A stretch of DNA of 64,000 nucleotides from Diadema setosum (taxonomy: Eukaryota; Echinodermata; Echinoidea; Diadematoida; Diadematidae), in NCBI RefSeq assembly GCF_964275005.1, contig NC_092705.1, positions 7,676,641 through 7,740,640 of the forward strand, given 5' to 3'. How positions within the stretch are numbered: the stretch's first letter is position 1; the number at the start of each line of letters is the position of its first letter. Below, piece by piece: positions 33,670 to 44,683 of this stretch. Below the pieces are notes generated by a model, which saw only the letters and a program-made list of their open reading frames with translations, was not told where the DNA came from and did no database searches. Made by a program: the position numbers and the translations under genes.

Positions 33670-33700
33670 ATTCGAAGTCCAACACGAGGAAAATTCCAAG

Positions 33701-33735
33701 ATATATATATATATATATATATATTTATAAATATG

Positions 33736-33776
<41 letters not shown>

Positions 33777-33816
33777 TTATATATATATATATACAAGTTA
33801 TATATTATATATATAC

Positions 33817-33876
<60 letters not shown>
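33701..33876. repeat. (AT)n tract with interruptions
   Basis: About 175 bp, mostly AT dinucleotides, with internal TGATTTATA and ATACAAGTTATAT pieces. Open frames rich in I and Y through it are artefacts. Confidence 0.9.
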
Positions 33877-33877
<1 letters not shown>

Positions 33878-33984
33878 CAACAACTGGTTTTAAACGTGAT
33901 GATGATGAAAGAATGCAGCGTAAGCACAGGAAAAAGAGAAGAGGAGAAATGGAAGGAGAGAATGTGATTTGAATACAGTGTACC

Positions 33985-34105
33985 CTGGCGCAAACATAAT
34001 CTACATCTAGCTAAGCTGTCACTTTGACTGTAGGCTTACTTTATTACATTGTAAATGTTACAGCGTATGTACGGTATCTGGTTTTGTTATATCAGTGCGA
34101 TAAAA
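33985..34105. repeat. KCTD unit 2 downstream flank, third part
   Basis: CATCTAGCTAAGCTGTCACTT with TGACTGTAGG and CATTGTAAATGTTA matches 51555-51615 in unit 3, showing that unit 2 continues to the right of the LINE-bearing segment. Confidence 0.55.
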
Positions 34106-34334
34106 CAAACGAACAAGCAAAAGTCCAAAGGAATTTCTACCTTTTGGATCAATGAAAATACAAAATACTTTCCAAGGAGATTTGGGTATAATTCTTGGAA
34201 GTACCAGTGTTCCCTATCAGTCTGATGTATGATTATGGAAAGGAAGAGGTCCTTTTTTAGGACCCGCCCGCATCCGAGAAAGAATCTAGACAAGGTGCGA
34301 GGCAAATCAACATTTAGACCAAATGAATGAAGGG

Positions 34335-34545
34335 AATAATAATAATAATAATACATACAATTTCTATAGCGCCGTTCTCCACTTTGATTAAATGCTCAAG
34401 GCGCTTTACAATAGGTACATCAAAGCAAACAGATTGAAAATACAAAATACAAAATACAAAATACAAAATACAAAATACAAAATACAAAATACAAAATACA
34501 AAATACAAAATACAAAATACAAAATACAAAATACAAAATACAAGT
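34335..34545. repeat. Repeat with TATAGCGCC...GGCGCTTTACA and a heptamer array
   Basis: AATAATAATAATACATACAA precedes TTTCTATAGCGCC and CTCAAGGCGCTTTACAATA, a dispersed motif common in marine animal genomes. It is followed by at least 14 copies of the 7-mer TACAAAA (34440-34540). The long frame encoding repeated KIQNTKY is produced by this array. Confidence 0.75.
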
Positions 34546-34667
34546 ACAACTTGCAGAGGCTGTGCACAATGCTTTTTTTTTTCATGTATTCCGAGTTCAA
34601 GTCGCCCACACAGGAATTCCGTTGTAGAAAGTCACAAAGTCATGAGCCTAGACGGGTGCTGTTCGTT

Positions 34668-34872
34668 ATTCCGAAGGTTCGTTATTCCGAAGGTTCGTTA
34701 ATCCGAAACACACAAATTCCCTATATCTAGAGGTTCGTTAATCCGAACATTAATGTGGCGCTATTCCGAAGATTTGTTCATCCGAAAATGAAATTCGGAA
34801 AAACGAACCTTCGGAATAACGAATCTTCGGACTGAAGAGCCTTCGGAATAACGAACCTTCGGAATAACGAGC
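34668..34872. mobile_element. MITE-like element built of TTCGTTATTCCGAAGG repeats
   Basis: The left part holds three or more copies of GTTCGTTATTCCGAAG and the right part the reverse complement, CTTCGGAATAACGAAC, also repeated. The whole 205-bp element is thus an inverted repeat composed of a 16-bp unit, with TTAATCCGAA variants in the middle. No coding capacity. No target duplication was fixed. Confidence 0.65.
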
Positions 34873-34892
34873 TGTAACCGAGTAGTCTACAG

Positions 34893-35290
34893 TACAATGC
34901 AGGGATGCCAAGTTCAAAAAAAATTATGAGTGAGATTTTCATGACTCGGCATCTCCGCATGCGAATGTGCGCGCGAGTGAGGGTGTGGGAGGGTTTTTTC
35001 CTCCTGTGGCCTCCCACGGTAGGGAGCTTTTTCAATTTTTAGCTCTTAATGGTGCGATCAGGTGCATACTTAAGTGATTATCTTTTACTTATTTTGAAAG
35101 ACAAACGGGAAATACACCTTCAATTGCAACTATCACTTTAATCTTTTGAGCTATGCTCATTATTATAGGCCCAAGTTGCAGACTTCGCCCGATGCGTGAG
35201 AAAAATGGATGTCATGCGTGAGATCGTGAGATGGCCCCTAAATGTTTGAGTCTCACGCAGATGCGTGAGACTTGGTAGCTCTGTCAATGC
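34893..35290 (+). repeat. Dispersed repeat, copy in forward orientation (pairs with 29560-29985)
   Basis: Reverse complement of the segment at 29560-29985. Near the right end it carries GTCTCACGCAGATGCGTGAGAC-type palindromic sequence with 10-base arms (35251-35272). Confidence 0.7.
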
Positions 35291-35379
35291 AATGATATGA
35301 CGCGCAAAATAGGCCTACCCGCAAAATGTGCCTCAAAGGGGGACAAAAGGTTAAGTGTATCACGCTTTAAAGTTATACA

Positions 35380-35590
35380 ATGAATTGCTTTTATTTTTAT
35401 GTGTGTGTGTCCAGTTTCCACTTTCACTACCGTTGAGATAGTGTACTTAAAGACTTTTGGTGACCAGTTTAGGAACCATCTTGAATATCTCAAAGCCATC
35501 AATTGCAGGATGCAAGAGCTGCATCAGCCATATCAGTTTGGGATTCAGCCCTCCTCAAAGGTAGGGTAAAACCACCATTTCTTGTTTCAA
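35380..35590. repeat. KCTD unit 2 downstream flank, last part, with a CATCTTGAAT repeat
   Basis: TTGCTTTTATTTTTATGTG, then GTGACCAGTTTAGGAACCAT and CTTGAATATCTCAAAGCC, match 52000-52115 in unit 3. The second half belongs to the dispersed repeat described at 12420-12660. Confidence 0.6.
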
Positions 35591-36724
35591 TTTCATTCAC
35601 CATTCTAACTATGAAGGAAATAGTGTAGGTAATAAATGTTCATGTATACTTGCGTACTGTCACACAATTTTTTTTTGCCACCATTTTGGATACTAAGTAA
35701 CACAAAACCCCGAGGTAAGATTTGCCTCATCCAGATTAGGAATAATCATCTTCAAAATATAGGTTACAAACATCAGATCATTTCATTTTTAACAATTCAT
35801 TAGGAAATACAGTCATGTGTAAACAAGCGCGCCGAAACACTTTTAGTTATTTAACTATTTATTTTTTATTTATTTATTTATTTATCTATCGGCTATCTAT
35901 TTATTTATTTTGTTTTATTTTTGTATTTTTATTTTATTATTTTTTATTATTTTTTATTTTATTTATTTATTTATTTATTATTTATTTATTTATTTATTTA
36001 TTTTTTTTTGGGGGGGGGGGCAAATCTCGACGGGGGGGGGGCACATTAGGGCCTACGTGACAGTGTGAGATCCTCGGCGAAGTTTGAAGTTTGAAGTTTG
36101 AAGTTTGAAGTGTTATTAGCAACAACATTTGAACATGTAAATTTTCAATCATTATACAATTGTATTTACATACATATATGAAAAAAATACTTATCTATTA
36201 CTCCTTTACAATAACATGATTAAATGAAGACATTTGAGATTTAAATGTGATACATGTAGCGTAATTCTACAAAGTTGTTGTTAACAAGGAAACCAAAAGT
36301 TAGCACACGTGCTAGTCGAGATTGGTCACCTTGATCTTCATACTAAAAGCTAAACACAAACGAAAAATTATTACATGGTTGGTTGAAATGGCTGTTGATA
36401 TTTAAATACAACGTACATCATATATTTTCTAACATAGAAAACTAAAGTAACCGAAGGGGCTCGTACGCAGAGCCGGCACCTATCCGAGAAGCGATATTTT
36501 TTTTTTTTTTTTTTCCCGTAACCCTAACGCGTCGAAATTGCCAATTGTGTCACTTGAGCAAAGACTATCAGTGTACAAGTTGGTTTTTGTACGCATGTGC
36601 GTGGACTGCTATACACGTATACACAGAACCATTGGCACGGTCGGAAACTTCGACTTTCACTATCGCACTCCGCGCGCGCCGTGCGCTATTTCTAAACTGT
36701 CGTCTTGCCTTCAAGTGTTATGAG
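35591..36724. other. Spacer with simple repeats; no gene
   Basis: Contains a (TTTA)n-rich tract at 35853-36009 ending in a T-to-G switch (36001-36020), five tandem copies of GAAGTTT at about 36078-36112, and AT-rich single-copy-looking DNA. No exon or domain recognised. Confidence 0.6.
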
Positions 36725-36779
36725 CATGTTCCAGTTTTGTTTAATGTTATGTTGAGTGATTTAAAATTGAAAGAAAATT

Positions 36780-37064
36780 GTGTTAAATTATCAGTATGCT
36801 GATGATATAGCGTTATGGGGCATGAGTAGAAATTTATGTTATTTGCAGAAGAAATTACAAAGAGCAATTGATGAAATTATGTCATGGTGTAGAGACTGGA
36901 AGATAGATGTTTCAGCCGATAAATCAGCTGTGATGTTATTTACTAATAAACAGAAAAATAATGTTAAATTATTTATTGAAGGATATGAAATTAAACAATA
37001 TGTGGAATATAAGTTTTTAGGAATGTGGTTTGATCAGAAGCTAAACTGGAAAAAAACATATTGA
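36780..37064 (+). pseudogene. LINE C reverse-transcriptase C-terminal part
   Basis: LNYQYADDIALWGMSRNLC carries the catalytic YADD box. MSWCRDWKIDVSADKSAVML and YKFLGMWFDQKLNWKK follow, the thumb-side motifs of I/Jockey-like reverse transcriptases. The frame closes at 37064 because of a frame shift; the next part is at 37168. Confidence 0.8.
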
Positions 37065-37167
37065 TGTTATTAAAGACAAGGCTGTAAATCGATTACATTT
37101 GATGAAATGTGTTGCTGGTACACCATGGGGCAGTAATGGACAAATATTACTGACGGTATATAAATGA

Positions 37168-38484
37168 TTGATAAGATCAATTTTAGATTATGGATGTGAA
37201 TTGTATGATGCTGCAAGTAGTAGCACAAAACGTAAACTTGATTGTATTCAATATCAGGCTTTGAGAATAGTTACTGGTGCAGCGCGTAAGACATCTCTTG
37301 AAGCTTTACAAGTAGAGTGTGGAGAGATGCCTTTAAAATTTCGCAGAAGTATATTTGTTGATAAGTATAGATTTTATCTAACGTCTTTTGAAAGGAAACG
37401 GCATTCTACAGTTGAAATATTACAGCCATGTTGGTATTACGATCGATTTCATTGGAAAACCGATCTTGTTATGAGGGCATGTACTTTGAATACAAAAGTT
37501 GAACAAATTTATGATTGTATATTAAAAGAACCGTACTGGTATTATGTACCTCCGAGAATATCATATTTCATTTTTGATAACATTAGGAAAAGAATTGATA
37601 CTGAGATAGAGGTAGCAAATTATGTAGAAGTAAGATTATTAATAAGATGGAAAGGGTATTTGAAAATATACACAGATGGATCAAGGCAAGATAATCACAA
37701 TAATGGTGCTGCTTTTTATGTTGATCAGTATGATATAGGTAAAGTTTTTAGATTACCTTCAGTATGTATTATGAGAGCAGAATTAACTGCAATTATAATG
37801 GCATTAGAATGGTTAGAGAATTTTCGTAGTATTTCAGTTGTTATTTTAACCGATTCTCTAGCTGCATTACAGGCGCTAGAAAATTTGTTCTCTATTACTA
37901 ATGTTTTAGTTGTAGAAATTTTAGAGAAATTGAAATGTTTACAATTTTGAATGGATACCCTCTCATAGAGGAGTGAAAGGTAATGAAATAGCTGATAATT
38001 TAGCAAAAGGGGGGTCTTTTAAAGAAAATATAAATGTGGATATTGCTCACGAGACAAGAACTTACCAAATATGGTGTCGTATTATAGAAATATTTGGCAA
38101 ACAGAATAGGGAACATCAGAGAGAGGAAGAGATTTCTTCGGAATACAGTCACAGATATCTAAGGGAATACAGTCACAAGGAATGAGTAGAAAGGAAGAAG
38201 TGTTAGTACATCAAATTCGTCTGGGAAAATGTAGGTTGAATTATTATCCTTATGATATTAATTGTCACGAAAATGGATTATGTGATTCATGTCAAGTATT
38301 AGAAACAATAGAACATTATTTATTGGAATGTAAACGGTATAAAAATGAAAGAAAATTGATGCAAAAAATGTTGAAAATAAATGTATTGAATATTAGAAAT
38401 ATAATGAAGGTTAGCATTATGATAGAAGATAATTTTAGGGCTTTGTGTGTGTATTTGAAAAATATACAAAAATATAAAGATTGA
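37168..38484 (+). pseudogene. LINE C RNase H and C-terminal region
   Basis: SILDYGCELYDAASSSTKRK links RT to RNase H. KIYTDGSRQDNHNNGAAFYV, MRAELTAIIMALEWLENF and VVILTDSLAALQALENL give three of the RNase H catalytic acids. KGNEIADNLAKGG supplies the final aspartate in another frame from 37973. The last open frame (38182-38484) ends with GLCDSCQVLETIEHYLLEC, the C-terminal cysteine/histidine motif. Confidence 0.8.
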
Positions 38485-38515
38485 TTATTGATATTGTCAG
38501 TACTGTATTTACTAG

Positions 38516-39790
38516 CAATAGGCCTACGCACACTTTGTGTGCTTGTACGTTTTGTTGAAAAATACACACACACACACACAAGAGTATATTCATATGTATT
38601 TGTATCAACGGCGTAAATCCGTACTGAGGAGTGGGGGGGGGGGGGGTATGATCGGCGATAGTCACCATCACCACGATTACAAGCCCATAACCGGACTCCC
38701 CAAACACACACACACTTTGCAGGGATCAAATGTCCCACTCTTTTCCATGCAAAGTGGGAGGGAAGTGGCAGCAAAAATAGGAGGACTTTTTATTCTTGTT
38801 TTTGTTTGTTTGTTTGTTTGTTTTTTGGTTGTCAGCCGACTTTCGGCGGAAAATCAAACTTTAAAAGTATGAAGAATTTGTTGTTGTTGTTTCTCTTGTA
38901 TTATGATGTTCTTTCTTCTTGACTGACAGGCGATTTTGACACCACCCCCCCCCTTTCAAAAACGTAGCGCAGTCCTGAATAATGGCCAAATAAATTCAAT
39001 AAAATGCTAATATGGATATCCATTTCTTTGTATGTAATAACGTAGTAGATATTTTCCTGTATAGCTATAAATTGCATCCTTCAATTTTCTTGATTTAAGT
39101 CAATAAAGCAATCATCCCAGGGGCATCGTTCCGTCTTAATGATGGGGTGGGGGGGGGTGGGGGAGGGACTTGGAGTTTGAATTATCTGTGCGAGGGAGCG
39201 GAGCGGCCTAGCGGGGGGAGGGTGTGGGAGGGGGTATCCCCCTCCCACACGAGGAAAATTTGGCGTTTTCAGACCTGAAATTCAGCGATCTGGTGCACAC
39301 TTTTGGTGAAATTTGGGATTTTTTTCCTACCCAAAAACAAGTAAGAAAAAGAAATATTCATAGATAATTGAATGACTACATCGTGGTATTTCAGCTCTTG
39401 CTCCGCCTGTGCGACATCACTGTGAAGGCCTACAAAATAGTGGGGCCTATCACCGGCGTAGCCAGGATTTGATCTTAGGGGGAGCGGTTAGATGCGAGGG
39501 AGCGATGCGAGCGAGTGGGGAGGGTGTGGGAGGGTGGTTTCCCCTCCCACATGGCGAACTTTTTGCATATTATTGATGTTGTAAATGGTGCAATTTGATG
39601 CATTTTTGCGTGTTTTTACGACTTGAAACAGTCCAACATGTTTAAGGTTGCAGTACATTATTTTCATGTAGATTATTATTGAACAATTTTGCCTATAAAA
39701 TGGTATCATTTAGATGAACTTTTGTATTAATTCTTACACTGAAAATCATGAACGCGATCATGAATTTTGACATTGTACAGTCCAAAAAAG
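38516..39790. other. Spacer with G/C-rich dispersed repeats; no gene
   Basis: A G run at 38633-38646, a CA repeat at 38562-38580, and two copies of the GGGAGGGTGTGGGAGG hairpin repeat at 39210-39310 and 39515-39570. CCGGCGTAGCCAGGATTTGA at 39454 resembles the border of a dispersed element. No domain recognised. Confidence 0.55.
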
Positions 39791-39792
39791 GC

Positions 39793-40333
39793 CGTTTGTA
39801 GCTATTTTTTCGCTTAGAAAATTAAGGGGGGTGGGGCGCACCGGGCGTAACTGCTGGCAATTACTGGCAGCAACATCAGGAGAATGACATAACGATTAAA
39901 TGCGAGCGAGCAGAGCGAGCGAGCTTGAAAATTTTGACATTTTTCCGTCCAAAAACTGCCGTTTGTAGCTATACTTTTTTCGCTTTGGAAATTAAGGGAT
40001 GGGGGCGCACCGGGCGCAACTGCTGGCAATTAATACCCGGCAGCAACATCAAGAGAATGACATAACGATTGAATGCGAGCGAGCGGAGCGGAGCGAGCTT
40101 GAAAATTTTCACATTTTACAGTCCAAAGACTGCCGTTTGTAGCTATATTTTTTCGCTTTGAAAATTAAGGGGGGGGGGTGGGTGGGGCGCACCGTGCGTA
40201 ACGCGCTGGCAATTACCCGGCAGCAACATCAGGAGAATGACATGACGATTAAATGCGAGCGAGCGAAGCAAGGAGGCTTGAAAATTTGGACATTGTACAG
40301 TCCGAAAAAGGCCGTTTGTAGCTACTAAGTATA

Positions 40334-40365
<32 letters not shown>

Positions 40366-41345
40366 CGCTTAGGAAATTAAGGGGGGTGGGGCGCACCGGG
40401 CGCAATTGCTGGCAATTCCCCAGAGCAACATCAGGAGAATGACATAACGATTAAATGCGAGCGAGCGAAGCTAGCGAGCTTGAAAATTTTGACATCTTAC
40501 AGTCCCAAAACTGCCGATTATAGCTATATTTTTTTTTCGCTTTGAAAATTAAGGGGAGGGGGGGAGCGCACCGAGCGCAACTGCTGGCAATTACCCGGCA
40601 GCAACATCAGCAGAATGACATAACGATTAAATGCGAGCGAGCGGAGCGAGAAAGCTTGAAAATGTTGACATTTTACAGTCCAAAAACTGCCGTTTGTAGC
40701 TATATTTTTTCGATTTGAAATTTAAGGGGGAGGGCGCACCGGGCGCAACTGCTGGCAATTACCCGGCAGCAACATCAGGGGGGGCATTTCATCAACGAGT
40801 TCGTCGGAGGTTTTCACCGACAAATTTGCTATCAGCCAATCAGACGCAAGGATTTCAGTAGCTTTTAACAGTTGTCGGTGTAAATCAGTGACAAAAAGTT
40901 TCATGAAACGGTCCCCAGGAGAATGACATAACGATTAAATTCGAGCGAGCGGAGCGAGCGAGCTTGACAATTTGGACATTGTACAGTCCAAAAACGGCCG
41001 TTTGTAGCTATATTTTTTCGCTTATTAAATTAAGGGGGTGGGGCGCACCGGGCGCAACTGCTGGCAATTACACAGCAACATCAGGAGAATGACATAACGA
41101 TTAAATGCGAGGGATCGGAGCGAGCGAGCTTGAAAATGTTGACATTTTTCCGTCCAAAAACTGCCGTTTGTAGCTATACTGTTTTTTCGCTTTGGAAATT
41201 AAGGGATGGGGGCACACCGGGCGCAATTGCTGGCAATTACTGGCAGCAACATCAGGAGAGCGAGCTAGCTTGAAAATTTAACAGTCCTAAAACTGCCGTT
41301 TGTAGCTACATTTTTTCGATTTGGAAATTAAGTGGGGAGCCCGGT
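39793..41345. repeat. Tandem array of about 170-bp units
   Basis: Nine units begin with a CGTTTGTAGCTA-type word at about 39793, 39960, 40134, 40313, 40515, 40691, 40999, 41165 and 41297. Each continues with TTTTTTCGCTTTGAAAATTA, GGGGCGCACCGGGCGCAACT, GCTGGCAATTACCCGGCAGC, AACATCAGGAGAATGACATA and GCGAGCGAGCGGAGCGAGCG. Typical spacing is 166-179 bp. One unit is longer because of an AT/T run at 40331-40365 and another because of a MITE at 40777-40916. The penultimate unit is shorter (132 bp). No gene is encoded. Confidence 0.85.
40777..40916. mobile_element. MITE inserted in the tandem array
   Basis: Lies between AACATCAGG and AGGAGAATGAC, where every other unit reads AACATCAGGAGAATGAC; the duplicated AGG is the probable 3-bp target duplication. 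The ends are GGGGCATTTCAT and in reverse GGGGACCGTTTCAT. A subterminal CACCGACAA/GTTGTCGGTG pair can form a stem. About 140 bp, no coding capacity. A 3-bp duplication would suit PIF/Harbinger-like elements, but AGG is not the usual TWA target. Confidence 0.65.
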
Positions 41346-41499
41346 GCGCTCCCCCCCCCCCCTCCCCTGGATCTGCCACTGGCAGTCAAGGGTGTCGGTT
41401 TGTGTTCATGATTGGGGGAGGTATGACCAGCGAGGGGGCGTCGAAGTGACCAAGCGGGGGAAGGATGTCGAAAATCTGCACTTTAGAGCATCCCCTTAT

Positions 41500-41537
<38 letters not shown>

Positions 41538-41716
41538 GTATATGCATGGAAAAGTTAGGAAATAGCCCAGGTCAAGTCTTATCATTGACAATGCAAGGCA
41601 TTTTAATATAGACAAGTATGTAAAGCAACACTGCAAAATCAATGATCTAGCTTTGATATAACAAAGCGTAAGATACAAAGGTTTACATTCTACATCACAT
41701 TGCGCAATATTGCAGC

Positions 41717-41770
<54 letters not shown>

Positions 41771-43690
41771 CGTTCAGATGTTCTGAGTACACTGCGCACA
41801 TCCTGCTTATATTCCGAATGCCAACCAGGAATCACGCTGAATCACAGTCTTTTGTCGGCTCCGGGCTTTTTGAACAATGTTTCACAGGATATACCTCTTT
41901 AATCATGGTTAAAAGAATTCTCAGAAATTTCTTGATCACCCTTTCATGTCGATTTGAAAAGCAGTTTACTAAACCCTTGAATTATCATTTTGGTAAGTCT
42001 ATTTTTTAATCAGCGGATGGGGGGGGGGGTACATGGCCCCCATGCCCCCCATAATTACGCCACTGCATGCCCCTGCATACGAGGGTGCTTTTGCATTTTT
42101 AGAATTCAGATGAAAATATCTCGTAAATACATTTATGATGTAATCTGGGGAAATTTCAATCCCAGAAGTGTATACTATTTTTTTTAGGGGGGGGGGGACC
42201 CTCCGTTAATTGAAAGTCTAGATATCTCCTCCCACCCAAGGAACATTAGACCTGGTGCACACTTTAGATGAAACATTTTGAAATCTGTCAATCTAAAGTG
42301 TATTAAGTAGAAATGACTGAACGGGGAGGGTATGGGAGGGGTTAGGCCTATCCCCTCTTACGCAAGGGAGATTTTGTATTTTCAGAATTGAAATTCAGCC
42401 ATCTTTGGGTGAAATATTTAGACAGTTTTCTATCATGTCTATCAAAAAAGTAAGAACATTTCCACATATCGGAAGTTACGAGAAGGAGCAAAATGATCTG
42501 TTTGTCCCCAATACTTTTATGGGGGAACCATCCCCCTCCCCCTTCATCGACGCCTCTGCATATGAGGGATGTTTTGTAAGTGAAAGATCTGATGCACACT
42601 CTTTTGATAAATATAAGGAAATACAACGTCAATCTCAAAAGTGTACAAAGTCTATCGAAAGGGACCCAGTAGCGGAGCTTTTACATATTTATGATTGCAA
42701 CTCAGCGATCCGGTGCATAATTCTGGCGGTAGTTGTACAATATATTTTCCATAAAGAAAGTTCGAGAATTGCGTGGGGGACAAATGATTTGTCTGCCCCC
42801 AACATTTCCTCAGGGGCGGGGCCCCCTTTGCCCCCCCCCCCCAGATTCGACGCCCCTCCCTGATCATCCCTGGGTATGCCCATAGATGTATCAGAGTCAT
42901 CATCGTTTCAGGAATGATTCAGGAACTGGAGAGGGGGGGGGGGTTCAATTATGGCGGTAGAGTTTTTGTTATTGTGTGTTTGTTTTCGTACATAATTTGC
43001 AGATGGTCCCGAGTTGCTCGCGTCATAGCATGTTTACATATAAGCCTATGCTATTTGACGTTGTCAACGTCTGGACCATACCTTATGTCGATATTACTTT
43101 CTTCGCGAGCGAGCGAAGCGAGGGAGCGCTTGAGAAAATTATGTACACATTATCCTACAAGATAGAATACTGTTCAGCTCTGTTACCTGTCTGAAGGCGG
43201 GCGTACGAACGTCATGCACTATATGCCAAAATTGATACAATCACACTGTTCTGCTTCCTTCATTTTTTCCCCTCAAATTTCGGGGGGGGGGGGGATGATT
43301 GTACAGGCCATCCCCCCCCCCCTCCTCCATTTCAGGGGGGGGGGGATATATCCCCCCATCCCCCCGGGATTTACGCCCATGATTTGTATATAAGTGCACA
43401 AACTGCACTATTAACGGTGGAGGGAAATTGATCTCACACACGTACCACTTGACAGGTAAGCCGAAACCTAGAACAGAGTGAGTGTGACGTGATCAAAACC
43501 GAACTGAGCTCATAGACTCTTTCATGGACTCCTACTAATAGCATGGAGAAGACGTGGTGCAGATAATCAGATTGATTGAAAAGCGCCAATAAACACCACC
43601 ACCAACCCAACCAACCAACCTTCAACTCGATCCTGCTGAGTTTCGGGCGGGAGACAGCGCCATTGGAGAACTCCAAGTAATCTGTTTTGA
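41346..43690. other. G/C-run rich spacer before KCTD unit 3; no gene
   Basis: Holds a GT repeat (41504-41537), a 49-bp T run (41720-41768), many runs of 9-14 G or C (41349, 42010, 42187, 42830, 42935, 43278, 43310, 43336), and GGGAG hairpin repeats at 42050-42110 and 42330-42390. ATTACGCCACTG and ATTTACGCCCATG at 42052 and 43370 look like transposon borders. GCGAGCGAGCGAAGCGAGGG at 43107 is a word shared with the tandem array. No domain recognised. Confidence 0.6.
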
Positions 43691-43699
43691 GGTTGCCCT

Positions 43700-43999
43700 A
43701 GCTCTGTCAAAGTACATAATTATCTCGCCAAACAAGCAGTTCTCAAAAGGGCCCAAAATACATCCTCCACCGTTTGGAATTTGCTTGCATGTTTATAGTG
43801 AAGACGGCGCTTCATGCCCGTATTGCATTGCAAGGAGAAATAAGTGCCCTGTACACTCACGACGAACTTTGTACGCTGCACAGTGAATTTCCGCGTATCG
43901 TATTACATTGTAACAAGCTCCAGTTTGGACTTTGCACAAGGCCATGCACGGATGACCTCTGTTCGCACGACACATCGCTACAATAAAGCAGAAATTACA
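43700..43999 (+). promoter_or_regulatory. Conserved upstream region of KCTD copy 3
   Basis: Very similar to the upstream region of copy 2, including CTGTCAAAGTACATAATTAT, CCACCGTTTGGAATTT at about 43769 and AAGTGCCCTGTACACTC with ACGACGAAC at about 43841-43868. Context at the start is ACAATGG. Confidence 0.5.
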
Positions 44000-44683
44000 A
44001 TGGACGACTTTCTTAACATAAATGTCGGCGGAACGATGTACACCGCGTCCAGGGCTACTCTTTGCCGTTATCCTGATTCAATGCTTGGTTCAATGTTCAG
44101 CGACCGACTGCCGTCCACTCGAGATGAAAAGGGGAATTACCTAATCGATGGGGACGGTCCCTTGTTCAGACATGTCCTCAACTTTCTTCGCAGGTCAGTC
44201 TTAGTTCTTCCGGAAGACTTCAAAGAACTGGACATGCTTGCGCAGGAGGCTGACTATTACCAGATTAATGAATTGATTGGCGCCGTCAACCAAGTCAGAA
44301 GGCTCAGAAATAAGAAGGAAGAGGCAGAAAAGAGACAAGAATTTCTTGAGTTGCAGTTCACACCTGACGGAGGAAGGGGCCATTCGTGGTTAATATTTGG
44401 GAGCTGGGATGTTTTGCATAAGATCCCTGTCGTTAATGAAAGGTTCATATATACTTGGCAGCAATTCAACAGCGAGCTTGATGGTGTTTTTATTTCTTCG
44501 TATGTTCGCGAGGTGCAGCCATTGAATCGCATTAAACTCTATGAGCAAATAACACAGCTTGGTTTTAGGCTTTTATCTCTATCGTCCAGAGGAGCCGACA
44601 CCAACTATAATACGCATATTGTAGACAGGATGATTTTTGCTAGAGATGCAAAGACAACGTCTGGTAGGCCAACAGATCCCTAG
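44000..44683 (+). CDS. KCTD copy 3: BTB/POZ protein, KCTD6/11/21-like
   Basis: Intronless gene for 227 residues. The BTB/T1 domain has Tyr in CRYPDSMLGSMFS where the other copies have Phe; vertebrate KCTD6 also has Tyr there. The linker is RLRNKKEEAEKRQEFLE. The C-terminal domain has the shared framework SWLIFGSWDVLHKIPVV, PLNRIKLYEQITQLGFRLLS and DRMIFARDAKTTSG, with the middle part unlike copies 1, 2 and 4 and closest to copy 5. The stop comes about four codons early relative to copy 2 because TCG has become TAG near the end; this should be harmless. The frame is open upstream of 44000, but the ATG there aligns with the other starts. Confidence 0.9.
   Translation: MDDFLNINVGGTMYTASRATLCRYPDSMLGSMFSDRLPSTRDEKGNYLIDGDGPLFRHVLNFLRRSVLVLPEDFKELDMLAQEADYYQINELIGAVNQVRRLRNKKEEAEKRQEFLELQFTPDGGRGHSWLIFGSWDVLHKIPVVNERFIYTWQQFNSELDGVFISSYVREVQPLNRIKLYEQITQLGFRLLSLSSRGADTNYNTHIVDRMIFARDAKTTSGRPTDP

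Larger units (their letters stand above)
30839..33700. repeat. Duplicated segment, copy in unit 2 (pairs with 10706-12245)
   Basis: Homologous with the unit 1 copy from GAAAGAGTAGCAAAG through to GTCCAACACGAGGAAAATTC. It carries two additions that unit 1 lacks: a LINE at 31650-32854 and an extra inverted arm at 33474-33590. The larger ORF through 31589-32056 is partly GT repeat and partly the LINE fragment. Confidence 0.75.
36725..38515 (+). mobile_element. LINE C: 5-prime-truncated LINE with RNase H
   Basis: Starts abruptly inside the reverse transcriptase at PVLFNVMLSDL and continues through YADDIALW, an RNase H domain and a C-terminal cysteine motif, ending soon after 38484. The YADD box is intact. 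Two or three frame changes or stops remain, fewer than in LINE B, so the copy looks younger. The layout and motifs are those of I-group LINEs, related to LINE B. Everything upstream of the RT middle is missing, as expected of incomplete reverse transcription. Confidence 0.8.

Noticed and set aside
33651-33993. Open frames rich in I and Y
   Set aside because: They are produced by AT dinucleotide repeats and have no protein-like content.
34392-34730. Frame encoding repeated KIQNTKY and its reverse encoding FVFCILY
   Set aside because: Caused by the TACAAAA heptamer array, which has no stop in several frames.
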